From contig JACPEP010000007.1 in the NCBI GenBank assembly GCA_016183425.1, positions 1 through 64,000 of the forward strand: DNA of 64,000 nucleotides, read 5' to 3'. The notes below the pieces were generated by a model. That model was not told the origin of the DNA. It did no database searches and saw only the letters and a list, made by a program, of their open reading frames with translations. The position numbers were made by a program, and so were the translations under genes. The DNA comes from Chloroflexota bacterium. GTDB lineage: Bacteria > Chloroflexota > Dehalococcoidia > JACPEP01. Positions 26,233 through 33,321 of the stretch are shown here, in pieces (the stretch's first letter is position 1; every line of letters starts with the position of its first letter).

Positions 26233-27209
26233 GCTTGCTGCTCCACCGACGCCGATGTCCTCTCCCACATATCGCAGCGGCCACCCCAACGGGCCACTAC
26301 CTTACCGTCTCCCATTATCTGGGCGATCTCACATATGTTGGCACAGGCCTTACACTCGAAAGAGGAGGTGTGAAAACTCATGTCGCTGATGCCGAAGCCT
26401 CTGAACTGGGTCTCTCGGCGATGGCTCTCTATCTCTTCTTTGGCCAGGAGGGCGGCGCCAATAGCCCCCATTACCTCATGGTAAGGTGGAACGATGAGCT
26501 TGGTCTTTAGGGTGTCCTCGAAGGCGCGCACAATGCCAGGATTGAAGGCTACCCCGCCTTGGAAAACAACGGGGGGCAGTATTTCCTTGCCCAGCCCGAT
26601 GTTGTTGAGGTAGTTACGCACCAGGGCCTCGCACAGGCCGTAGAGAATATCCTCTGTACGATGCCCCATCTGCTGCTTATGAATCATGTCTGATTCGGCG
26701 AAGACGGTACACCGCCCGGCAATGCGCACCGGCATCTGGCTCTCCAGGGCTTGGCGGCCGAAGTCCTCTATTTTCATACTGAGGCGGGAAGCCTGCTGGT
26801 CAAGAAAGCTACCGGTGCCCGCAGCACATACGGTATTCATGGCGAAGTCCACCACTACTCCCTGGCGAAGGATGATGATCTTGGAGTCCTGGCCTCCGAT
26901 CTCAAAAATGGTTTGGACATCCGGAACGTAGTGGGTGGCACCCACGGCGTGAGCGGTGATCTCGTTCTTCACCACGTCGGCCCCCACCAGCACTCCCGCC
27001 AGGTAGCGAGCGCTGCCGGTAGTCCCCACCCCTCTTACCACCGCCCCCGCCGGTAGGCATTCCGCAATATCCCTCATGCCCTGCTGCACCATAACGATGG
27101 GCTTGCCCTGGGTGCGTAGATAAAGGCTGCCTACCAGCCCCTCATTTTCGTCTAGTGCCGCCAGCTTGGTGGTCACCGAGCCGACATCGACACCTAGATA
27201 AATTTCCAT
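26229..27209 (-). CDS. ASKHA ATPase activase (HgdC/BadF type) with Cys-rich tail
   Basis: A 326-residue BadF/BadG/BcrA/BcrD-family ATPase that couples ATP hydrolysis to injection of a low-potential electron into a 2-hydroxyacyl-CoA dehydratase-type or double-cubane protein. The ASKHA phosphate-1 loop is GVDVGSVTTKL. The homodimer [4Fe-4S] cysteines are C128 (NTVCAAGTGSFLDQQ) and C167 (AGRCTVFAESDMIH). Beyond the usual domain a tail carries C286, C289, C293 and C312, possibly a second cluster; similar cysteine segments join activase and DUF2229 domains in giant fused homologues (recalled, not checked). Its likely partners are encoded immediately upstream. The ATG has an AAGGAG site. Confidence 0.92.
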   Translation of the reverse strand: MEIYLGVDVGSVTTKLAALDENEGLVGSLYLRTQGKPIVMVQQGMRDIAECLPAGAVVRGVGTTGSARYLAGVLVGADVVKNEITAHAVGATHYVPDVQTIFEIGGQDSKIIILRQGVVVDFAMNTVCAAGTGSFLDQQASRLSMKIEDFGRQALESQMPVRIAGRCTVFAESDMIHKQQMGHRTEDILYGLCEALVRNYLNNIGLGKEILPPVVFQGGVAFNPGIVRAFEDTLKTKLIVPPYHEVMGAIGAALLAKEEIESHRRETQFRGFGISDMSFHTSSFECKACANICEIAQIMGDGKVVARWGGRCDMWERTSASVEQQA

Positions 27210-27232
27210 AATAGCTTCGTCTCCTTATTTTC

Positions 27233-28333
27233 TCACGGTACCAAGGCCGCCACTGCTAATCCCTTCCGCGCCCTCCTTCGTCGCAGTAGCTCTACGAAGG
27301 CCTCCAGCCGGGTAAGCATCCCTGCCCGCCCCATCTGCTCGTCACAGATGACGGTGAGCACGGGAATCCTGGTCTTAATGGCCGGGAAGATATTCTGAGC
27401 GATTATTTCCGGCCCGCAGGTAAAGGGGGCCACATGGATCAGGCCGTCGTAATCATGGCTGTGGAGGATAATGTCTCCCACGGACTCCCAGCCGTCACCC
27501 CCCACGTCCCGCCGCAGGTAGGGAGCCGCCGCCTGATGGATGCGGTCCTTCTCGCTGAGGCCGAAGGCATTGAGGAAGAGGCTGAACTTCATCCACTCCG
27601 AGACGAAGGTGGTTCGCCTCACCTCCGCCCCCAGCCGTCCCAGTTCCCTTTCCAGGTCCATGTTGCTGAATGGCTCCAGGACGACGTAAAACTCCCCCGT
27701 GATGCCCACCACCACCGGCTCTGTCTCCCCATCCCTTTCTACCTGTTGTAGCTTCATCAGGTACCTATTTTTTATTTCCTTCAGAGCCGCGCGGCTATCC
27801 GCCCCATCGATGGCCGCCAGCGCCTGCTGAAAGACCTGGTCGGCGCTTCCCTTTTCCGCCTCGGTGGCTCTGACCTGATGGAGCACCCTCTCCAGCTCAT
27901 CCAGGGTACCCAGCTTAGCGAGGCCGAAACGGATAGCGGCCAACACTTTCTGGGTGGGGGCACCGTTAGACAGGCGCTTCACCAGGTTGGCCACCCCCAT
28001 AAGCTTGCTCTCAAAAAGCTCCGTGGTGACCATCTCGAAGTGATAGCCTTGATCCCGGAGGATACGCTCTTGAATCTTAGCGTAGTAGCCGAAGCGACAC
28101 AGGCCCGGCCCGGCGGCCATGACCAGGGTATCGGCTCCCATCTCCAGGGCTTCGATAAAGTTGCCCAGGGTGAGCTTGAAGGGGATACACACGAACTCGG
28201 GGGAGTGCTTGGCCCCCAGGGTCAGGGTGCGGCGGCTGTTGAGGGGGGGCACCACCATCTCCACTCCCACCTCCCGGAAGAGGGTCCTGAGGGGCACGTA
28301 GATGTGGCCCATGTGGGGCATGGCTACCTTCAT
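27233..28333 (-). CDS. Activase-related cysteine-cluster protein (COG3581-like)
   Basis: A 366-residue paralogue of the protein encoded at 21852-22973, with the same motif order: PHMGHIYVPLRTLF, CIPFKLTLGNFIEAL (C49), GLCRFGYYAKIQ (C79), PFTCGPE (C306) and CDEQMGRAGMLTRLEAFVELL. The conserved cysteines are candidate iron-sulfur ligands, and the fold is expected to resemble one half of a 2-hydroxyacyl-CoA dehydratase or double-cubane protein. The ATG at 28333 overlaps the stop of the upstream gene as ATGA, so stoichiometric synthesis of a heteromer with that product is likely. The activase gene follows after 23 bases. Substrate unknown. Confidence 0.85.
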   Translation of the reverse strand: MKVAMPHMGHIYVPLRTLFREVGVEMVVPPLNSRRTLTLGAKHSPEFVCIPFKLTLGNFIEALEMGADTLVMAAGPGLCRFGYYAKIQERILRDQGYHFEMVTTELFESKLMGVANLVKRLSNGAPTQKVLAAIRFGLAKLGTLDELERVLHQVRATEAEKGSADQVFQQALAAIDGADSRAALKEIKNRYLMKLQQVERDGETEPVVVGITGEFYVVLEPFSNMDLERELGRLGAEVRRTTFVSEWMKFSLFLNAFGLSEKDRIHQAAAPYLRRDVGGDGWESVGDIILHSHDYDGLIHVAPFTCGPEIIAQNIFPAIKTRIPVLTVICDEQMGRAGMLTRLEAFVELLRRRRARKGLAVAALVP

Positions 28334-29319
28334 GCTTTGCCTTCCCACCCTTGTCTGCGGCGCAGCATGTCCATGAAGGCCTCGAGACGGGTCACTAAAC
28401 CGGCCTCGGCGGTGTGCTCGTCGATGGTAATGGCCATGAAAGGCTTGCTTACCCGTTGGGCATAGCGCTTGACCACGTCTATCATCACTGAGTCGGGGCC
28501 GCAGCCGAAGGCGATTATGGCGATGACTCCATCTACCTGGCTGTCTAGATAGTGACCCCCCGCTCCGGTTACTTCGTCCTCGTAAGTCCAGTAGGGCTTG
28601 CCAATGAGTCGGGTTACTCCTCTGTCCAGCTCCTGGATCTGAGCCATCTCTGGAGTGACCACCTGGGCCCCCAACTGACGGAGTCGCTGAAGGAAACGAT
28701 GGTTAATGTATTCATCATAAAGGACGTAGGGGTGACCGATGAGGGCGATGGTGGCAGAGGAAGGGTTTACCCCCTCCTCGTCGGAGGGCATCCCATCTTC
28801 CATTCGGCTCAGAGCGCAAGAGAGAGTGATGCCCTCCTCCCTCGTCTGGCTCTGAAAACGCATGTGGCACTGCCACGCTGCCTCGGCCGCCTCTTTTACC
28901 TTCAGGGGATTCCAGGTGAAGCGGCGGGCCAGGGCATAGATGGCCAGATAGAAACCTCGTTTGCCCTCCTTGCTGATGTCAATGTCCGGGTCCAGAAGGG
29001 GGGGACACTCGGGCACTACTGCTTTCACCACATCGGGCAGGCCCAGAAACTTAGAGCAGTTGTAGGCGTCCCTTTCGATGCTTCGGATACTGGGGACAAA
29101 GACATAGTCGCATTTGCCTACCAGGGAGATGACGTGGCCGCAGAAGACCTTTACCGGCAGGCAGGTCTCGGCTACCACCCGCGCCGAGCCCGAGGTCACC
29201 GTCCCCCTGGTAGTGGGGGGGCTGGTGACTACCTGGGCCCCCAGATGCTGGAAGAAGGTCTTCCACATGGGGTAATACTGGTAGTAAAGGAGAGCCTGGG
29301 GAATACCGACAGTGGTCAT
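28330..29319 (-). CDS. Activase-related cysteine-cluster protein (COG3580-like)
   Basis: A 329-residue protein with the same overall plan as its downstream neighbour but a distinct sequence: TCLPVKVFCGHV (C53, C60), YNCSKFLGLPDVVK (C88), and FGCGPDSVM (C273), then ITIDEHTAEAGLVTRLEAFMDML. The equal spacing of cysteine motifs and the shared C-terminal motif suggest an ancient duplication giving two halves of one complex. It follows the radical SAM gene after 18 bases and is translationally coupled to the next gene. ATG with a GGAAGG site. Annotated in many genomes as 2-hydroxyglutaryl-CoA dehydratase or CoA-protein activase; true reaction unknown. Confidence 0.83.
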   Translation of the reverse strand: MTTVGIPQALLYYQYYPMWKTFFQHLGAQVVTSPPTTRGTVTSGSARVVAETCLPVKVFCGHVISLVGKCDYVFVPSIRSIERDAYNCSKFLGLPDVVKAVVPECPPLLDPDIDISKEGKRGFYLAIYALARRFTWNPLKVKEAAEAAWQCHMRFQSQTREEGITLSCALSRMEDGMPSDEEGVNPSSATIALIGHPYVLYDEYINHRFLQRLRQLGAQVVTPEMAQIQELDRGVTRLIGKPYWTYEDEVTGAGGHYLDSQVDGVIAIIAFGCGPDSVMIDVVKRYAQRVSKPFMAITIDEHTAEAGLVTRLEAFMDMLRRRQGWEGKA

Positions 29320-29337
29320 AGTTCCTTCCGATGCCTC

Positions 29338-30819
29338 TTAGCTCAGGGGTTGGCAGCCTACCGGAGCGCTACAGCCGTTATTTTCATCTTCCACGGGCGG
29401 GAAACACCGGCTGGTGTAGTCAAAGGTCTTTTTCCAGGGCTCCGCCCAGGGGCGGTACTTCTCTTCCCAGATGGGATGGTAGAGCTGGTGAATTTGGGTG
29501 GAGTAGTCGTCCAGACCTTCGGATAGCCAGGTTACCAGGCTCTCTGCTCCCTCGTGAGTGGGATAGGCTCCCCACTTTTGCACTGCCATGCGCTGTATCT
29601 GGGGGTGGTCGATGAGGGGGCAGGGGAGAAGGGTATTGCCGCCATAGGGCTGGAGGCCGCGTAGGCCCTGGAGGAAAGGCGAGGTCAGGGCCTCGGCCAG
29701 AGAGCACTCCTTAATATTGTGGGTGGCGAAGTGATTGAAAACGCAGGGCTCCACGTCCCCCTTATGGTTGACGTGCAAGTAGATGCGGCCAGAGGCGATG
29801 CAGCCGCCGGTAAGGGCGGAATCCCCCCAGAAGTCGGCCAGAAGGATGGGCTTGGTACGCCGCATCCGCTCCACCGCCTGGCGAAGCTGGCTCCGCTGCT
29901 GGGGGGTGGGCATGTAGGATAGGTCGGGGTTACGGCCGATGGGCATGTACAGGAAGTACCAGCCGGTCATGGCCCCCTTCTCGATCATCAGGTCTATGAA
30001 CTCTTCGCCGCTGGCGATGTCGATGTTCTGTCGCGAAACCATGCAGCTAAAGGCGAAGATACCGCCCGCCTTGCTTAGGTTGTCCATAGCCCGTAGGCAA
30101 CGACCGAAAGCGCCCTGCCCTCTTCGCAAATCGGTATCCGACTGGAAGCCCTCGATGCTTATCTGGGGGGCCACGTTGCCCAACTCCACCAGCTTCTCCG
30201 CCATCCTCTCATCGATAAGAGAGCCGTTGGTGTACATCTGGAAGGCAGCATCGTCGTGCTTCTTAAACATTCTCAGGAGAGGCTCATAGACCAGGGGTTC
30301 GCCCCCGGTGAGGACGAAATAGCGGATGCCCATCTCCTTGGCCTCGGTAAGGAGACGGTCGAAGACATCTTCCGGCAGGTCATCCTTCTTGGTATACTGT
30401 CCCGCCCAACAACCCACGCAGCGATAATTGCACCTCATAGAGGGGGAAATAACCATAATGCCGGGAGGAGCGAAGCCGTGCTCTGCCTTGAAACGATTGC
30501 GCGCTCCCGGATCCCGGAAGAAAAGGTTGACGATAGTCTGGGCAATATATTTTTTGCGAACGTTGGGATGGATATTTTGGAATACCCTGTTAAGGAACTG
30601 AGACCCGGGGCTGCCGGGCGCCATCCACTCTCTGACCCAACCGGCGATTTGCCGCTGCTGCTCGTTGTGGGCCAGGTAAGCGAGCACGGTCGCCAGGCGA
30701 TAATGATTTTTTTCTGAGGAGTGCCCCAGCAGGTTTATGGCTTGACTTACCAGGTTCTCGGCCAGCTCCAACTTGGCTTTGGTGTAGAGGGCGCTGCCCC
30801 AAGTAGCCAGGGAAACCAT
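29338..30819 (-). CDS. Radical SAM protein
   Basis: A 493-residue radical SAM enzyme. An N-terminal helical region of about 130 residues without a recognised family precedes the barrel. The S-adenosylmethionine cluster motif is CNYRCVGCWAG (CxxxCxxC), followed by TGGEPLVYEPLLRMF, the usual GGE motif. The C-terminal region has cysteines in a SPASM-like arrangement (GGCIASGRIYLHVNHKGDVEPCVFNH, then LLPCPLID) and a cysteine-bearing tail (SRCFPP, GCSAPVGCQ). Start ATG 30819 follows AGGAGG and is chosen over a site 8 codons upstream. It is the first gene of the activase-plsX operon, so it may mature or modify a component. Confidence 0.9.
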   Translation of the reverse strand: MVSLATWGSALYTKAKLELAENLVSQAINLLGHSSEKNHYRLATVLAYLAHNEQQRQIAGWVREWMAPGSPGSQFLNRVFQNIHPNVRKKYIAQTIVNLFFRDPGARNRFKAEHGFAPPGIMVISPSMRCNYRCVGCWAGQYTKKDDLPEDVFDRLLTEAKEMGIRYFVLTGGEPLVYEPLLRMFKKHDDAAFQMYTNGSLIDERMAEKLVELGNVAPQISIEGFQSDTDLRRGQGAFGRCLRAMDNLSKAGGIFAFSCMVSRQNIDIASGEEFIDLMIEKGAMTGWYFLYMPIGRNPDLSYMPTPQQRSQLRQAVERMRRTKPILLADFWGDSALTGGCIASGRIYLHVNHKGDVEPCVFNHFATHNIKECSLAEALTSPFLQGLRGLQPYGGNTLLPCPLIDHPQIQRMAVQKWGAYPTHEGAESLVTWLSEGLDDYSTQIHQLYHPIWEEKYRPWAEPWKKTFDYTSRCFPPVEDENNGCSAPVGCQPLS

Positions 30820-30959
30820 TTTAGCCTCCTTTCTACCTGTCACTGTCGCCGCCGCGGGCCTTCACCCCCTGGGCGGCCGCCCCCCCGTCCTCCCTTTTTG
30901 AAAATACAGTCCAAAGTTTACCACACAAAAAGCAATTTGCAAATTCTGGTTTTTGGCTT

Positions 30960-31550
30960 TCAGCCCGCCGTACCTAAGACGAAAAGGCTCATCGCCGCCG
31001 CCGATAGCAACGGGACTCGCAGATTGTCGTCTGTGGGCAAGGGCAAAACCTCGAAGAGGGCAGCGGCTACCGCCCCCATCCCCACTACCTCCAGGCTTAC
31101 ATCTAGCCAAACCAGGCTGATTAGGGTCCCTATCCCCAGGGAAGCGGCCAGCCCTCCCAAGCTCCCCTCCAGGGTTTTGCTGCCCAGCCGCATCTTTCCC
31201 CACCCCTCCCCAACGAAAGCCGCCGTGGGATCGCCCACGGCGGAGTAGGCAATGGCTAGGGTGGATATGGCTCCTGGGAAGATAAGCAGTGCCAGGAAGG
31301 AAGCTATGATAAGGTTAGTAGCTCCCGTGAGGTGAAAGCTCTCCTCTCTCTTCATGGCCGGAGCGGCGTAGCGAAAGAGCCATCTCCCCACGGAGGGGAT
31401 CCGAAAGCGAGCTATCTCGATGCCTAAGGCGATGACAGCGACCGCGCCCACAAAAGGCAACACAAACCATGACGGCAGGGTCAGTGCCAGAAAAACGATG
31501 GTGAGACCGCCAACGATGTGGATCAGTCTCCTGACGATTTTACCCCTCAT
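30960..31550 (-). CDS. Diacylglycerol/polyprenol kinase-family membrane protein
   Basis: A 196-residue integral membrane protein with about six hydrophobic segments. The conserved GDPTAAFVGEGWGK...LGSKTLEGSLGGL motif (about residues 108-135) is that of the dolichol kinase / CTP-dependent diacylglycerol kinase / phytol kinase group. The reaction is probably phosphorylation of a prenyl alcohol or diacylglycerol, but which one cannot be told. The ATG overlaps the end of the upstream M20 gene by 11 bases, suggesting co-transcription. Confidence 0.82.
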   Translation of the reverse strand: MRGKIVRRLIHIVGGLTIVFLALTLPSWFVLPFVGAVAVIALGIEIARFRIPSVGRWLFRYAAPAMKREESFHLTGATNLIIASFLALLIFPGAISTLAIAYSAVGDPTAAFVGEGWGKMRLGSKTLEGSLGGLAASLGIGTLISLVWLDVSLEVVGMGAVAAALFEVLPLPTDDNLRVPLLSAAAMSLFVLGTAG

Positions 31551-32772
31551 CCTCCCCTTCCCCAGGAATCCCGCCGGGACGGCCTTTGTAGAACTCCTCC
31601 CTTACCTTTGCCAGGGCCTCCGGCTGAAGCACCAGGTCCACCCAGGTCATGGCCAGGGCACGGGAGCCATCCAGGAGGCCTTTGAGACCATCCGAGGAAG
31701 CGGCGGCGGCAGCAAACTCGGGAGTGTGGCCCAATACTGTCTTGGGGGCGATAGCCACTGAGGGGTGGATGCTGGGCACCAACTGACTGACATTTCCCAT
31801 GTCCGTGCTGCCCATGCCGCCCAGACCCCCATCGGAAGGAATAACCCTTCGGCCCAGGGACTCCAGGTTGTGGGCGAATAGTCGAGCCAGGGAGTGGTTG
31901 GTGCGCATAGGGGCGTAGCGCACCGCCGACCAGCGGTGCTCCAGGCGGGCGCCCGTGGCCAGGGAGGCCGCCCGGAAGCAGTTGAGGACCTTTTCCATCA
32001 GCTCTTCCAAATAGTGGTCGTCCTCGGCCCGAACCAGGAAGGTGGCGGCGCTGTGGGCAGGGACGATGTTGGGAGCCTGCCCCCCGTGGGTGATGATGCC
32101 ATGTATCCGGGCCCGATCCTTGGTGTGCTGCCGGAGAGAGTTGATGTTGTTGAAGGACAGGATGAGGGCTTCCAGGGCATTGACCCCCTCCTGGGGCCGG
32201 GCAGCGGCGTGGGCCGCCTTGCCGTAGAACTCTACCTGAAGCTCGATGCAGGCCAAAGAACGGGCGAATACGGCGTTCCTCACTCCAGGGTGAATCATCA
32301 GGGCGGCATCGAGACCCTGGAAGGCCATGCGCTGGGCCATGATGGCTTTGCCTCCCATTACCTCCTCGGCGGGGGTGCCGATGACCAGCACCTTGCCTCC
32401 CCATTGGGCCGCGGCCTCTCGTACCGCCACCGCAGCTCCCACCGCGGCGGCGGCGATGATGTTGTGGCCGCAGGCGTGGCCCAGCCCGGGCAGGGCGTCG
32501 TACTCAGCGATGAAGGCCACCGCCGGCTCGCCGTTGCCGTAGACGGCCCGAAAGGCGGTCTCCAACTGGCAATAGCCTCGCTCTACGGCGAAGGCCTTGC
32601 CTTCCAGGTATTCCGTCAGCCACGCCGCCGCTTTGAATTCCTGGAAACCCGTTTCGGGGTGAGCGTGGAGGCGTAGGCTCAGGGCCATCAGTTCCTCGCG
32701 CTGCGCCTCCACAGCGGTCGCCACCTTATCTTTCCAAATCCTTACCCCTGGGTCTTCAGCCCCTGGCGGCAC
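31540..32772 (-). CDS. M20-family amidohydrolase
   Basis: A 410-residue metal-dependent hydrolase of the M20D group, similar to p-aminobenzoyl-glutamate hydrolase subunit B and aminoacylase-type enzymes. Metal ligands and the catalytic glutamate are visible in GHACGHN (about residue 100) and PAEE (about 134). The dimerisation lid domain includes GKAAHAAARPQEGVNALEA, and the C-terminal STDMGNVS and LGHTPEF segments complete the fold. No signal peptide, so cytoplasmic. Start is GTG behind AGGGGAG. It overlaps the lipid-kinase-like gene by 11 bases. The substrate is an N-acyl amino acid or similar by family inference only. Confidence 0.9.
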   Translation of the reverse strand: MPPGAEDPGVRIWKDKVATAVEAQREELMALSLRLHAHPETGFQEFKAAAWLTEYLEGKAFAVERGYCQLETAFRAVYGNGEPAVAFIAEYDALPGLGHACGHNIIAAAAVGAAVAVREAAAQWGGKVLVIGTPAEEVMGGKAIMAQRMAFQGLDAALMIHPGVRNAVFARSLACIELQVEFYGKAAHAAARPQEGVNALEALILSFNNINSLRQHTKDRARIHGIITHGGQAPNIVPAHSAATFLVRAEDDHYLEELMEKVLNCFRAASLATGARLEHRWSAVRYAPMRTNHSLARLFAHNLESLGRRVIPSDGGLGGMGSTDMGNVSQLVPSIHPSVAIAPKTVLGHTPEFAAAAASSDGLKGLLDGSRALAMTWVDLVLQPEALAKVREEFYKGRPGGIPGEGEDEG

Positions 32773-32802
32773 TGTCTCCCCTGTCCTCCCCCCTACCCTT
32801 AA

Positions 32803-33174
32803 CTATCGGCCCCGGACGTATAGAGTGAGAAACTCCGCCAACCCCAGCATAGCCACCAGCACGATGCCCATCCCCAGGGTGAGCACGCGCAGGCTTTGCA
32901 GCCAAACCGCTGCGCTAACTACCAATGCCAGGGGAAGCCCCTGGAGAAGGGCTGATCCCCACCAACCCTGATGGCGGCGCAGGGAGAAGACTCGGAAGCT
33001 GAGGCCGTAGGCCGCCAGGGACGCAGAGCCCAGAAGGGCAACGAAGAGGGACAGAAAGAAGAGGGCTCTATTGACATCACTCCCCGGGTCTTCTCGGAAA
33101 AGGATGTAGCCGAACCCTCCCCAGGCCCCTGTTGCCATCAGTATCACGAAAAGGAAAGCGGGTGCACGAAGCAT
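32803..33174 (-). CDS. Small integral membrane protein, unknown
   Basis: About 123 residues with four hydrophobic segments (starting at FLFVILMATGAWGG, FFLSLFVALLGSAS, LPLALVVSAAVWL and LTLGMGIVLVAML). It shows no recognisable family and no catalytic motif. ATG 33174 gives a first membrane segment near the N-terminus; an in-frame ATG 18 bases upstream (33192) is an alternative. It lies 30 bases upstream of the M20 gene on the same strand, so it may head that transcript. Confidence 0.65.
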   Translation of the reverse strand: MLRAPAFLFVILMATGAWGGFGYILFREDPGSDVNRALFFLSLFVALLGSASLAAYGLSFRVFSLRRHQGWWGSALLQGLPLALVVSAAVWLQSLRVLTLGMGIVLVAMLGLAEFLTLYVRGR

Positions 33175-33321
33175 GGTCGAACAAGTCCTCATTATAGCTC
33201 ATCAATTGCTTCTCTCCAAGGGACTGGGCTCGTCCAGTACATTAGTGACACCTGCCTCCTCTCTTAAAAGTCTTGTGATGGCCCACTCCGCATAGTTCCT
33301 TTTTTTATCAAAAAAACGTTG

